NCBI GenBank assembly: GCA_902523185.1
Contig: CABYYJ010000001.1
Location: 80,175 to 144,174 of the forward strand
Length of the DNA: 64,000 nucleotides
Direction: 5' to 3'
Source of the DNA: an uncultured Pelagibacteraceae bacterium
Lineage (GTDB): Bacteria > Pseudomonadota > Alphaproteobacteria > Pelagibacterales > Pelagibacteraceae
How positions within the stretch are numbered: the first letter of the stretch is position 1; every line of letters begins with the position of its first letter. The notes below the pieces were generated by a model. It searched no databases, was not told where the DNA came from, and saw only the letters and a program-made list of their open reading frames with translations. Shown one piece after another: positions 1 to 8,811 of this stretch. Position numbers and translations under genes: made by a program.

Positions 1-700
1 AACATTGGTTGATGCCGTAAGCGAATGTATGCGTTATTGGGTTTCAAATTGTGATACTACACATATGTGTGTTGGATCTACAGTAGGACCTAACATATTT
101 ATAAAAATTTGTGCGTATTCAACAGCTCAAATTTCAAGAGAGTTAATTGGGCAAGTGAAAGAAGAGTTTGGAAAAATTCCGAAAAAAATGAAGCTTATTA
201 ATTGTGTAGGTGGTGGAAGTTCTGCAATGGGTTTTTGGAACGAATTTATAGACACCGATGCTGAACTTATTGGTGTTGAAGCTGGAGGTCCAAAAAATAG
301 TAAATTACATGCAGCTCCTCTGACTAACGGCTCTAAAATCGGTATCTTACATGGTGCAGCACAATATGTAATTCAAGATAAAGATGGTCAAATTGGAACA
401 ACAGAGTCTATTTCTGCCGGTTTAGATTATCCTGGTATTTCACCGTTACATTGTTTTTTAAAAGATACAAAACGAGCAAGATACACATCTGCTAGCGATG
501 AGGATGCACTAAAGGCTTATAAATTAGTTTCTAAGTTAGAGAATATTTCACCTTCTTTGGAGCCATCTCATGCATTTGCTGAAGCTATTAAATTAGCTCC
601 AAAATTGAAATCTTCAGATATTATTATTGTAAACTCTTGTGGTGACAGTCAAAAAGATAAGGATATTATTAAAAAAAGGTTGGGAACTTACATCAGATGA
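1..700 (+). CDS. trpB: Tryptophan synthase beta subunit, C-terminal part (5' end outside window)
   Basis: PLP enzyme that condenses indole with serine to make tryptophan in the cytoplasm, acting with TrpA. The reading frame is open from base 2, so the N-terminal part, including the PLP lysine, lies upstream. About 232 residues match the C-terminal part of TrpB: the phosphate-binding loop GGGSSA (usually GGGSNA), the segment SISAGLDYPG, and EPSHAFAEA. The end reads VNSCGDSQKDKD where most TrpB have VNLSGRGDKD, so the serine that contacts the PLP pyridine nitrogen appears to be cysteine and the loop is two residues longer. The stop overlaps the trpA start (ATGA), so the two subunits are translationally coupled. 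Identity is secure; the effect of the loop changes is unknown. Confidence 0.95.
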   Translation, partial: TLVDAVSECMRYWVSNCDTTHMCVGSTVGPNIFIKICAYSTAQISRELIGQVKEEFGKIPKKMKLINCVGGGSSAMGFWNEFIDTDAELIGVEAGGPKNSKLHAAPLTNGSKIGILHGAAQYVIQDKDGQIGTTESISAGLDYPGISPLHCFLKDTKRARYTSASDEDALKAYKLVSKLENISPSLEPSHAFAEAIKLAPKLKSSDIIIVNSCGDSQKDKDIIKKRLGTYIR

Positions 701-1497
701 AGTCGAAAATAGCATTAGCTTTTGAAAAGTGCAAAAGAGAAAAAAGACCGGCACTAATAACGTATACTGTAGCTGGTGATAATACAAAAAATAATTCTTT
801 AAAAATACTTAACAAAATTTCTAAACATGCTGATATTTTAGAACTTGGGTTTCCTCATAATACTCCAATTGCTGATGGAGGGCAAATTCAAGGAAGTTCT
901 TATCGAGCTCTTAAAAATGGATTAAAATTAAAAGATGTTTTTGAAATTGTAGAAAAATTTAAAAAAAATTATCCTCATAAACCAATTATTTTAATGGGAT
1001 ATTATAATTTAATTTACCAAAGTGGAGAAAATAACTTCTTGCAAAATTGTAAAAAAACAGGTGTGGATGGTCTAATAATTGTTGATCTCCCTTATCCAGA
1101 AAATAAGAATTTTGCAAAAAAATGTAAAATGAAATCGATTAATTTTATTCAACTTTTGTCACCAACAACCACTAAAGAGAGGAGAAAGAGGATTGTTCAG
1201 GAATCTCATGACATGATCTATTATATTTCGATGTTATCAACGACTGGTGGAAAGTTAAAAGTTGCTCCAAAAAATATTTTAAAAAAATATAATGAGATCA
1301 AAAGAATCAATCCTAAAAAAAACCTAGTTATAGGTTTTGGAATTACAGATAAGACAATTACTGCTTTAAAGTCAGCTCAGGGCCTTGTTTGTGGTAGTTT
1401 ATTGTGCAAAACTATTACTAATTCGCTCAAAATGAGACAAAATCCTGTCACAAAGTTAGATAAAGTTGTGTACAATTTAAAAAAAAAAATTTTATGA
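697..1497 (+). CDS. trpA: Tryptophan synthase alpha subunit
   Basis: Cleaves indole-3-glycerol phosphate to indole and glyceraldehyde 3-phosphate and passes indole to TrpB. The 266-residue length is normal for the family. The two catalytic acids are visible: the glutamate in LELGFP and the aspartate in PIADGGQIQ. The C-terminal phosphate-binding region GFGITD and VCGSLLCK is present. The start overlaps the trpB stop and the end overlaps the accD start by 4 bp, so trpB-trpA-accD-folC form one tightly coupled operon. Linkage of trpBA to accD-folC is common in proteobacteria. Confidence 0.96.
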   Translation: MKSKIALAFEKCKREKRPALITYTVAGDNTKNNSLKILNKISKHADILELGFPHNTPIADGGQIQGSSYRALKNGLKLKDVFEIVEKFKKNYPHKPIILMGYYNLIYQSGENNFLQNCKKTGVDGLIIVDLPYPENKNFAKKCKMKSINFIQLLSPTTTKERRKRIVQESHDMIYYISMLSTTGGKLKVAPKNILKKYNEIKRINPKKNLVIGFGITDKTITALKSAQGLVCGSLLCKTITNSLKMRQNPVTKLDKVVYNLKKKIL

Positions 1498-2408
1498 ATT
1501 GGATCACTAAGTTTATAAAACCTAAAATTAAATCTCTTTTTGAGAAAAGGTCTTCTAAAGTTGAATCAAATCTATGGACTACATGTAGTTGTAAAAATTT
1601 AATCTATTCTGAAGACATGATCTCAAATCGTAAAGTTTGTCCTAAGTGTGGAGAACACCACAAGCTTACTTGTAAAGAAAGATTTCAAACATTTTTTGAT
1701 AATAAAGAATATGAATTAATTGAAACACCTCTTCCAAAAGATGATCCTTTAAATTTTGAAGATAAAAAAAAATATACTGATCGGTTAAAAGCAGCAAGAA
1801 AACTCACTGGTCAAGACGATGCTGTATTAATATCTACTGGAAAAGTTCAAAATATTGATGTTGTAGTTGGCGCTCAAGATTTTAGATTCATCGGTGGTTC
1901 ATTTGGTGCCGCATCTGGCGAAGCTTTCATAGCCGGTGCACAACATGCTATTGAAAATAAAATTCCATATATTTTTTTTAGTTGTTCTGGAGGGCAACGT
2001 ATGCACGAAAGTTCAATAGCATTAATGCAAATGTCAAGAACAGCTTTAGCGGTAAATGAATTAAAGAAAAAAAATATTCCTTTTATTGTAATTTTAACAA
2101 ACCCAACAACTGGTGGAGTAACTGCATCTTGGGCAATGCTTGGAGATATATTAATAAGTGAACCAAAAAGTGTTATAGGGTTTGCAGGCCGTAGGGTAAT
2201 TCAAGATACTGTAAGAGAAACCTTGCCTGAAGATTTTCAAACGGCTGAATACGTGAAAGATCATGGTGGAATAGATTTAATTGTTGAACGGCAATATTTG
2301 AACTCAACAATAGGAACTTTGTTAAATGTTCTATTGAAAAAGCCGGAGGCTCAAGCTAAACAAGAGTCAAATGTACAAGTCGATAGATCTTTACAATCAG
2401 CTAGCTAG
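1494..2408 (+). CDS. accD: Acetyl-CoA carboxylase carboxyltransferase subunit beta
   Basis: Beta subunit of the carboxyltransferase that makes malonyl-CoA for fatty-acid synthesis; it works with AccA, which is not in this window. The 304-residue protein has the N-terminal zinc ribbon (about residues 30-55) followed by a crotonase fold with GGSFGAASGEAF and SCSGGQRMHE, the oxyanion-forming glycine motifs of AccD. The first zinc knuckle reads WTTCSC (C-x-C) instead of the usual C-x-x-C; the second is the standard CPKC. The C-terminus overlaps the folC start by 38 bp. Identity is firm. Confidence 0.96.
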   Translation: MNWITKFIKPKIKSLFEKRSSKVESNLWTTCSCKNLIYSEDMISNRKVCPKCGEHHKLTCKERFQTFFDNKEYELIETPLPKDDPLNFEDKKKYTDRLKAARKLTGQDDAVLISTGKVQNIDVVVGAQDFRFIGGSFGAASGEAFIAGAQHAIENKIPYIFFSCSGGQRMHESSIALMQMSRTALAVNELKKKNIPFIVILTNPTTGGVTASWAMLGDILISEPKSVIGFAGRRVIQDTVRETLPEDFQTAEYVKDHGGIDLIVERQYLNSTIGTLLNVLLKKPEAQAKQESNVQVDRSLQSAS

Positions 2409-3633
2409 TAATAAAAAATTTAAAAAATCTGTTAATTTCGGTCTTAAAAGGATAAAATTGGCCTTAACCTTATTAGGACATCCAGAAAAAAAACTTAAAA
2501 ATGTAATTTCAGTTATTGGTGAGTCTGGTAAATTTACTACCTTAACTTCTTTAAAATCATTTATTGAAGCTAACAAAAAAACAGTAACTGCTCATATTTC
2601 GCCGTCTCTAAGAGACATAAAAGAAAGATTTTATATAGGTAATAGATACTTATCACATAAAGAAATAAAAAAAACTATTAAACTAATAGAAAAATTAAAT
2701 GTTCCTCTAACAATTTTCGAGTGTCTTACATTAGTTTATATAATTAATGCTTCAAAAATAAACGCTGATTATAATATCCAAGAAACAGGTGCACTCTGGA
2801 GATTAGACTCCAATAACATTCATGATTTCCCAAGAGTTCAAATTTGTACTAATATAAACAAACAGCACTTAAATTTTTTAAAAAAAAAAACTTTAGATGA
2901 GGTTGTTAAAGAAGATGTAGGTTTTCTTAGTAATTTTACTAATATTTACATAGGTAAACAATCACCATATGTATTAAAAAAAATTAAATTTTACTTAAAA
3001 AATAATAGAAGCAAAATTACATTTCCTAATTCTTGGCAGTTGATTAAGAAAGGAAATTTTTTTCATTATCAAGACAAAAAAACAAAAATCGCACTTAATA
3101 CAAAAAAAATTCATTCTAAAGGCATGCTTGAAAACGTTTGCTTAGCAATAAAAATAGCTTTAGATCTAAATATTAGTAAAAAAGTAATAAAAAAAACATT
3201 GCCTAAACTTTCATTTGAAGGGCGTTTTCAATATCTAGATAAAGGAAAGATTAAGGAAAAACTTCAAAAAAATGAAGTTATTATGATTGACGGAGCACAC
3301 GCTACTGCTGATGCTAAAAACTTAGCGGATTATTTAAAAAATATTAAGATTCCTAAATATGGAATTTGGGCTATGACCAAAAATAAAGAACCAGAATTAT
3401 TTATTAAACAGTTTAAAGGGGTGTTTAAAAAAGTTGTTACGATGCCAATTGAAAATGAGTTCAACTCGGTTTCAAGTAATGAACTTTATAAAATTGCAGT
3501 CAAAAATAAATTTAAAGTAGAAAAAAGTAATAATTTCATAGAAGCATTAAAAAAGATAAGTAGTAAAGAAAAAAAAATAATTGTATGTTTTGGTAGTCTT
3601 TATAACTGCGGAAATATTTTAAATAAAAATTAA
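2371..3633 (+). CDS. folC: Folylpolyglutamate synthase / dihydrofolate synthase
   Basis: Mur-ligase-family enzyme that adds glutamate to dihydropteroate and/or reduced folates. It has 420 residues, as expected. The P-loop reads VIGESGKFTT (usually GTNGKGS), the substrate loop is AHISPSLRDIKERF (usually YTSPHL...ER), the central EGRFQ motif matches the usual PGRFQ, and the C-terminal domain has MIDGAHATADA where most members have DVAHNP. So the family is clear but several signature residues differ. The ATG at 2371 lies inside accD; no better start occurs before the conserved N-terminal helices, so a 38-bp overlap is accepted. Convergent with trxA, with the stops overlapping. Confidence 0.88.
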   Translation: MYKSIDLYNQLASNKKFKKSVNFGLKRIKLALTLLGHPEKKLKNVISVIGESGKFTTLTSLKSFIEANKKTVTAHISPSLRDIKERFYIGNRYLSHKEIKKTIKLIEKLNVPLTIFECLTLVYIINASKINADYNIQETGALWRLDSNNIHDFPRVQICTNINKQHLNFLKKKTLDEVVKEDVGFLSNFTNIYIGKQSPYVLKKIKFYLKNNRSKITFPNSWQLIKKGNFFHYQDKKTKIALNTKKIHSKGMLENVCLAIKIALDLNISKKVIKKTLPKLSFEGRFQYLDKGKIKEKLQKNEVIMIDGAHATADAKNLADYLKNIKIPKYGIWAMTKNKEPELFIKQFKGVFKKVVTMPIENEFNSVSSNELYKIAVKNKFKVEKSNNFIEALKKISSKEKKIIVCFGSLYNCGNILNKN

Positions 3634-3947
3634 ATATGAGGATTAATAAACTCAAGCATGTCTTTCTCGCTTGAAGCACCAACTTTAGTTCCTAAAAGTT
3701 TGCCCTCTTTAAATAAAAGAATAGTTGGGACACCTCTCACTGAATATTTAGTTGGCTCATTAGGTTGACTTTCAATGTCATGATAGTAGCAATCTATTTT
3801 ATCTGACATGTCATTTGAAATTTTCTCTACTATCGGTTTAAGTTGCTGACAAGGTCCACACCAAGAGGCTGAAAATTGAATAAGTGAAAGCTTAGTTCCA
3901 CTAATTTGTTCACTAAACTTTTCGTCTGTAGAGTCTTTGAATGCCAT
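3630..3947 (-). CDS. trxA: Thioredoxin
   Basis: Small cytoplasmic disulfide reductase of 105 residues. The active site SASWCGPCQQL (WCGPC) and the cis-proline segment RGVPTILLF are intact, and there is no signal peptide, so it is a cytoplasmic thioredoxin rather than a periplasmic relative. It lies downstream of sbcB on the same strand with a 34-bp gap. Presence near folC is a familiar alphaproteobacterial arrangement. Confidence 0.93.
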   Translation of the reverse strand: MAFKDSTDEKFSEQISGTKLSLIQFSASWCGPCQQLKPIVEKISNDMSDKIDCYYHDIESQPNEPTKYSVRGVPTILLFKEGKLLGTKVGASSEKDMLEFINPHI

Positions 3948-3981
3948 AGCCTTTAATTAAGTATTTTTCATTTTTTGTCAA

Positions 3982-5403
3982 CTAGGCAGATGAATAATAT
4001 TTTTCTAAATCTTCAACGTATGCGTTAATATCATCTAATATTTTTAGTTTTTCTGGTTGGTTTTCTTTATCGAATTTTGATCTTAATGTATCTATCTCTG
4101 AATAAGTTCTAGGAATTGTATTCCAGTTTTCATTATTAGTGCTTAATAATTTTTTTGAAATATCTTTATGAATCAAATTAAAGTCAGATTTTGTTAAAAT
4201 CTCAGGTTTTTCCATGTAAAGAAGTTTTTTTCCAAAGTACTGTAATCTCTCGTCTTTAAATTTAGAGATAACTTGAAGTTTTTTACTCCAATCAACACTA
4301 TGAAACTCTGGCATTATTCTATTATCTTCTGTTGAAGTAAATTTAGCGTAAATACTTTCCTCATTATATAAATCTTCTTGTGACTTTGTTTGCTCTTTTT
4401 CATCAATTTCAGATCGTTTTACTGAAGAAACCTTTTCTGCAAAAGCTTCGTTGTTTTTTATCATTTTGGCTCTTTCCTCTAATTTTTTTGCACCGATAAG
4501 TTTGTATTCATCAAATTGATTTCCATAAGATGGATTCATAATTACTGGATGTTTATTGTGTCTAACAGTTCTGATGAATTTTGGTTGTTTTTTCATTGCT
4601 GCAGTTAATTCTTTAATTGGCATATCCAAAAATGGAGAAGGATCATGTCTTAAATCAAAACACAATGGCCATTGATATTGAGGATGCTGACAAATAAACG
4701 TTTGAACATATGGTCTGCTTCTTCCATAAAAATATTCATTTGTACAAAAAAGTAATTCTTTTTTTATTAATTCTAAAGATTGATTTTTATCCATAGTTAA
4801 CATACTTGCTTTCCAAACATTTGGAGCTTTTTTAGAAATTAATTTCGCTATTCCAATAGTTGCTATCACATCTCCAATTGCACTATGTGCATCTCCATGC
4901 TCAATTCCGTTTAGAGGTGCCATTTGATCTAATTTGTAAACATCGTTCCCTTTTTCGTTTACAGAATTTTTAAGGGTATTTGGATAATACAAGTTAGCGG
5001 CTCTTGACAAATTTAAAATATCTCCTCTGGTATTTCCGTTTGTGCTGGTAATGTAAGGATATTCTAATGTTTGAAATAAAGTGCACCTTAAAAATTCCTC
5101 ATCAAACTCAATACTATTGAATCCAATATAAGTAGCCTTACCCCATCTTTTAAGTGTTTCAACAAATTGCCTAATCATTTCATAATGAGAGAGGTTAGAC
5201 TTTTTTAACATCGAAGGTGAGGTCTTATTCACAATCAGCGCCATGGCTTCTGGAATTATTCCAGGACTTAATCTACACCTAGCATCAAAACGATCTAGCT
5301 CTTCTAAATTGTCATTGGTTAATACAGCGCCAATTTGAATTATTTGGCCCCAATATTTATTAGATGAAGTGGTCTCAAAATCGTAAAAGACAAAGTTAGA
5401 CAT
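3982..5403 (-). CDS. sbcB: Exodeoxyribonuclease I
   Basis: Degrades single-stranded DNA 3' to 5' and acts in recombination and mismatch repair. The DEDDh exonuclease motifs are in order: Exo I FYDFET near the N-terminus, Exo II GFNSIEFDEEFLR, and Exo III HGDAHSAIGDV. The 473-residue length and the long C-terminal region (SH3-like and helical domains in the E. coli enzyme) fit ExoI rather than a DnaQ subunit. It starts 9 bp downstream of the rmuC stop, so the two recombination genes are probably co-transcribed. Confidence 0.92.
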   Translation of the reverse strand: MSNFVFYDFETTSSNKYWGQIIQIGAVLTNDNLEELDRFDARCRLSPGIIPEAMALIVNKTSPSMLKKSNLSHYEMIRQFVETLKRWGKATYIGFNSIEFDEEFLRCTLFQTLEYPYITSTNGNTRGDILNLSRAANLYYPNTLKNSVNEKGNDVYKLDQMAPLNGIEHGDAHSAIGDVIATIGIAKLISKKAPNVWKASMLTMDKNQSLELIKKELLFCTNEYFYGRSRPYVQTFICQHPQYQWPLCFDLRHDPSPFLDMPIKELTAAMKKQPKFIRTVRHNKHPVIMNPSYGNQFDEYKLIGAKKLEERAKMIKNNEAFAEKVSSVKRSEIDEKEQTKSQEDLYNEESIYAKFTSTEDNRIMPEFHSVDWSKKLQVISKFKDERLQYFGKKLLYMEKPEILTKSDFNLIHKDISKKLLSTNNENWNTIPRTYSEIDTLRSKFDKENQPEKLKILDDINAYVEDLEKYYSSA

Positions 5404-5412
5404 AATTTATGT

Positions 5413-6441
5413 TTACTTAAGAACTTTTATCTTTTCTGGATTTTCTTTCAAGGAATCTGTTACTTGCTCTGGGTCTTTTATATTCCCAAGCGTATTCATT
5501 ATAGATCTAGCGTCCCTACCAAAACCATCAGTTGCAGCCATGGCCTGCTCTAATTTCTTTCTTAGGTCTTTAATCCCATCAAAATGTTTTTCAAACCTAG
5601 AGCTTATGTTTTTTAAATCACCATAGATTTGAGTTGCATGTTGTTGAACTTTCAGTGTTTGAAAACCTAAATGATAAGATTGCAACAAAGCAGATAAAGT
5701 ATTAGGGCCAGAAACTGTTACTTTATATTTTGTTCTAAGCTCTTGTAATAACAATTCTTTTGTTTTTGGATCTCTATAACTTGAAATTTCTGAGAATAAT
5801 CCCTCAGTTGGAACATAAACTATTGCAAAATCTGTGCTTTTAGGTGGAGCTATATATTTTGAATTTACTGTTTTAGCTTTTAATCTAAATGCAGCAGCTA
5901 AATCTTTTCTTGCTTCAGCTTGTGCCTCTCTATTATTAGCATTGTACGCGTCATCAATCGCTTTATATTTCTCAACTGGCCAATGACTATCGATAGGCAG
6001 TAAAACATCTTGAAGCTTAATAGCAAATTCAACTGTCTCGGACGTATCATCTTTCATTTTTGCATTGGCGATAAATTGAGATGCTGGTAATAAATCTTTA
6101 AGGAGAGCGCCTAATCCAAATTCTGCAAGCGTTCCATATGTTTTTACTCCGCTTAAAATTCTACTAAAATTATCTTGGCTTTTATTAAGTTCACTAACTT
6201 GCTGGTTAAAAACTGAAACTTTTTCATCAACTTTAGTTAAAGCTCCTGTCATATCTTTAGCAATTTCTTTGCTCATTGAACCAAAGGATTGGTTGAAAGT
6301 TTCTTTAAATGAATTAAATTCATCTTTAAAGGCCAGTTCTGGATTCATTTGTTTTTCAGGCTTATTTCTAATTAAAAAGAAGATAACTCCCAGATTAATA
6401 ATGACTAATAGTACTACTAAAATTATAATTAACGAATCCAT
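5413..6441 (-). CDS. rmuC: DNA recombination protein RmuC
   Basis: RmuC-family protein linked to suppression of rearrangements at inverted repeats; its biochemistry is poorly known. An N-terminal membrane helix (about residues 4-23, SLIIILVVLLVIINLGVIF) is followed by a coiled coil (about 40-90) and the RmuC domain, which is related to PD-(D/E)XK nucleases and includes LPIDSHWPVEKY and FAIVYVPTEGLFSEI. At 342 residues it is shorter than E. coli RmuC, with a reduced coiled coil. It sits directly upstream of sbcB, which fits a joint role in DNA end processing. Confidence 0.9.
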   Translation of the reverse strand: MDSLIIILVVLLVIINLGVIFFLIRNKPEKQMNPELAFKDEFNSFKETFNQSFGSMSKEIAKDMTGALTKVDEKVSVFNQQVSELNKSQDNFSRILSGVKTYGTLAEFGLGALLKDLLPASQFIANAKMKDDTSETVEFAIKLQDVLLPIDSHWPVEKYKAIDDAYNANNREAQAEARKDLAAAFRLKAKTVNSKYIAPPKSTDFAIVYVPTEGLFSEISSYRDPKTKELLLQELRTKYKVTVSGPNTLSALLQSYHLGFQTLKVQQHATQIYGDLKNISSRFEKHFDGIKDLRKKLEQAMAATDGFGRDARSIMNTLGNIKDPEQVTDSLKENPEKIKVLK

Positions 6442-6457
6442 AAGTTAATATACCATA

Positions 6458-7408
6458 TTAAGAATTAATATATTTCAAAATATTTTTTGCTGGCAAAGTT
6501 CTTCTAACCCAGTTACTTGGAATACTTTCTGGTTTTAATGCTGAGAAATATGCTCCAACAAAATTTGCTCTTGAACAATTGCAACCACCAGCTTTAATCG
6601 TTTTTGTAATAGCAGATTTATAGCTGTTGGATGTTATAATCGCGTGAATTGATCCCATAAATGTGCCGGGATAACTACAAGCTTTCCCAAATTTTCTTAC
6701 AGTCATTATATGATTTTGTTTTTTTAGTCTTAAAACTTTTTTAATATTGATAATTACATCTTTAAAATATTTATTCTTTTTGTATTTTTTGACAAAAGAC
6801 TGAATAGGATTTCTATTTTTTTTATTAGCTAATTCAATAATCTTTAATTTAGATAAAGCGTATTTTTCATTTATTCTTGAATTGGCTACAGATTTAATAA
6901 TCTTTTTAAGTTCTTTTTCTTTGTTATTAAAAAGAAAATAAGGGAGTGCAGCGCAATAACCATCAGACTCATTTACTTTCGTACCACCAGTAATAATTTT
7001 CTTGGTTTTGATATTTTGTATAGTCTCTAAGATATTCTGATGAATCCAAGGCCCATTCATAGGCTTTTTCCATTTTACTTTTTTATATTTTTTTCTTAGC
7101 TTTAGATTTTTCCAATAATTTGACCCTGGCCCAAAGTGTTTAATGATATTTTTTTTAAAATTCCTAAAAATTTCTGATTTTTTTTTTGATGAAATCAAAG
7201 TCTGAAACATTACTTGTCCAATATCATTATACCCTGAAACCTCTCCGGTTTTTATGTTATAGAAAGGACTCCTGTTTTTTTTCAAAAAAGCTATTTCTTT
7301 TTTTCCCTTAATATATTTCTTTAACTTTTTGGGATCATATACCCAATGTAGAGGTCTAGTTGCTGCGTCCGCAACTGTAGCGCCTAAAAAAATATGTAAA
7401 TTATCCAT
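6458..7408 (-). CDS. ADP-ribosylglycohydrolase-like (J1-crystallin-type) protein
   Basis: The 316-residue all-helical protein resembles the ADP-ribosylglycohydrolase / J1-crystallin superfamily: the N-terminal GATVADAATRPLHWVYD and the C-terminal GGCNCSRANFVGAYF align in position with the family's GDALG and GGDNDT...GALAGA segments. The aspartates that bind the two magnesium ions in active hydrolases are not visible: GGCNCSR replaces GGDTDT and no TDDT motif is seen. It may therefore be non-hydrolytic or use another chemistry, like the lens J1-crystallins. Its start overlaps the end of rlmN by 8 bp. The function is unknown. Confidence 0.7.
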   Translation of the reverse strand: MDNLHIFLGATVADAATRPLHWVYDPKKLKKYIKGKKEIAFLKKNRSPFYNIKTGEVSGYNDIGQVMFQTLISSKKKSEIFRNFKKNIIKHFGPGSNYWKNLKLRKKYKKVKWKKPMNGPWIHQNILETIQNIKTKKIITGGTKVNESDGYCAALPYFLFNNKEKELKKIIKSVANSRINEKYALSKLKIIELANKKNRNPIQSFVKKYKKNKYFKDVIINIKKVLRLKKQNHIMTVRKFGKACSYPGTFMGSIHAIITSNSYKSAITKTIKAGGCNCSRANFVGAYFSALKPESIPSNWVRRTLPAKNILKYINS

Positions 7409-8492
7409 TAAGTATAGCTTTACTATTCGCTAACGATCCACAAGATGCATTAATGTCTCTTCCCCTACTTCTTCTAAACAAAGAGAGAAATCCAGCTTCT
7501 TGAATTTTTTTAGAAAACTTATCTATACTTTCTTGAGTTGCTGGTTTAAATTCTTTGTTTATAAGTGGATTAAATTCGATCAAATTTAATTTTGAAGGAA
7601 CTTTTTTCATAATCTTTATTAATTCTTTAGCGTGCTCATCTGTTAAATTTTCATCTAAACATATCCACTCAATAAAAATAGGTAATTTTGTTTTTTCATA
7701 ATATTTTTTTAACTGGGGTAATAATGAATTAATTGAATATTTGTCATTTATTGCCATTAATTTTGACCTGTGTTTCGGTATTGAGCTATGCAGGCTCCAT
7801 GCGAGATAAACATCTAACTCATTGGCAGCCCACTCTATTGCATCTAAATTATCTTTCTTAATTCCTACTCCCACTGTGCTGACTGTGATCCTTGTTCTAC
7901 CGTACTCTAAACCATCTTTATTTTTTGAGTTATCAATCGCTACTTTAACATTATCTAAATTTAGAAAGGGTGAACCTTCACCCATCAATACTTGATTGGT
8001 AATTTTTTTCTGTGTCGACCAATCATTAATATAGTCTTTACTTAAAATTATTTGCGAAATTATTTCTCCTGGAGATAAATTTCTCACTAATTTTTTTGAA
8101 ATTTGAGCTGTGGCGCAAAATTCGCAGGAGAGATAACAGCCAACTGATACAGATAAACAAATTGTATATCTACTTTGTGATTTATCAGGGATAAGAACTG
8201 TCTCAACATTTCTTTTATCTTTAAGCTCTAAAAGAAATTTTATAGTCCCATCTATAGATTTTTGAACATCTATAATTTTTGGTTTTTCTAAACTAATCAA
8301 ATCTTTGATTTTACTCCTAAGTTTAGATCCAAATGTCGTAAGTTCGTCAAAACTTTTAATGTTTTTTTTATAAACTGCATTAAAGAGCTGTTGAGATCTC
8401 ATCTTAGCTTTTTTCGGCTCCACTTCTCCTTTTTCAATTAAGAATGATTTTAGCTGGTCAAAATTAAGATCATAAAAATTTTGTTTTTCCAT
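7401..8492 (-). CDS. rlmN: Dual-specificity RNA methyltransferase RlmN (radical SAM)
   Basis: Methylates C2 of A2503 in 23S rRNA and A37 in some tRNAs. The radical-SAM cluster motif CYLSCEFC (CxxxCxxC) lies near residue 120 and is followed by the SAM-binding segment MGEGSPFLN. The C-terminal methyl-carrying cysteine is in the conserved context GRDINASCGSLA. The length of 363 residues is normal. The ATG at 8492 is preceded by a spacer with a strong hairpin and then by a small gene. Cfr is a possible alternative but RlmN is far more likely. Confidence 0.93.
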   Translation of the reverse strand: MEKQNFYDLNFDQLKSFLIEKGEVEPKKAKMRSQQLFNAVYKKNIKSFDELTTFGSKLRSKIKDLISLEKPKIIDVQKSIDGTIKFLLELKDKRNVETVLIPDKSQSRYTICLSVSVGCYLSCEFCATAQISKKLVRNLSPGEIISQIILSKDYINDWSTQKKITNQVLMGEGSPFLNLDNVKVAIDNSKNKDGLEYGRTRITVSTVGVGIKKDNLDAIEWAANELDVYLAWSLHSSIPKHRSKLMAINDKYSINSLLPQLKKYYEKTKLPIFIEWICLDENLTDEHAKELIKIMKKVPSKLNLIEFNPLINKEFKPATQESIDKFSKKIQEAGFLSLFRRSRGRDINASCGSLANSKAILNG

Positions 8493-8514
8493 TAAGAGGA
8501 TATTAAAGGCTTGA

Positions 8515-8536
8515 GTGGGGATTTTAAAGTCCCCAC
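8515..8536 (-). terminator. GC-rich hairpin after the 63-aa gene, before rlmN
   Basis: A perfect stem GTGGGGA / TCCCCAC encloses an 8-nt AT loop. Read on the minus strand it follows the stop of the small gene (8548) and precedes the rlmN start (8492). No run of T follows, so it is either a weak terminator, an RNA-stabilising 3' structure, or an attenuator that lowers rlmN expression relative to the small gene. Confidence 0.5.
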
Positions 8537-8547
8537 CCTATAAAGTT

Positions 8548-8739
8548 TTAAAGCTGATTTTTATCAGTTTTTAAATGCTTCAAAATTTTTCCGGAATTTT
8601 TTCCGTTTTTAACCAAATAACCAGCCGTTCCGTTAGCATTGGCCTCCGGGGCCTTTTGGTTTTTACTTAACTGCATTGAGAGTTTCTGCTCAGCTTTTTT
8701 AACGGCAGAATTTCCATACAGTTTGCTAAATCTATTCAT
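8548..8739 (-). CDS. Small basic protein of 63 aa, unknown function
   Basis: I do not recognise this protein. A longer reading from 8754 is possible, but the ATG at 8739 has a strong ribosome-binding site (AAAGGAG, 6 nt upstream), so I start there. The product is lysine- and asparagine-rich, has no membrane segment or cysteine, and contains the glycine-rich centre NGTAGYLVKNGKNSGKI. Its DNA is clearly richer in G+C than its neighbours (CCTCCGGGGCC on the plus strand near 8643), which often marks highly expressed small genes in AT-rich genomes. Hairpins lie just before and just after it, suggesting a separate short transcript. Confidence 0.65.
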   Translation of the reverse strand: MNRFSKLYGNSAVKKAEQKLSMQLSKNQKAPEANANGTAGYLVKNGKNSGKILKHLKTDKNQL

Positions 8740-8784
8740 AGCAACTCCTTTCATTTCTACCGACTTTGCAACCCCTTATAGGTC

Positions 8785-8811
8785 CGGCATGTCGAATGCC
8801 GAGTCTTTTTT
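8785..8811. terminator. Hairpin with T-run in the divergent spacer
   Basis: Stem CGGCAT / ATGCCG with loop GTCGA, followed on the plus strand by AGTC and six T (8806-8811). In shape it is a rho-independent terminator for plus-strand transcription, but no plus-strand gene lies upstream. Read on the minus strand it sits about 45 nt upstream of the 63-aa gene, in its probable 5' leader. It could end a short antisense RNA covering the ribosome-binding site of that gene, or be a leader structure. Confidence 0.5.
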
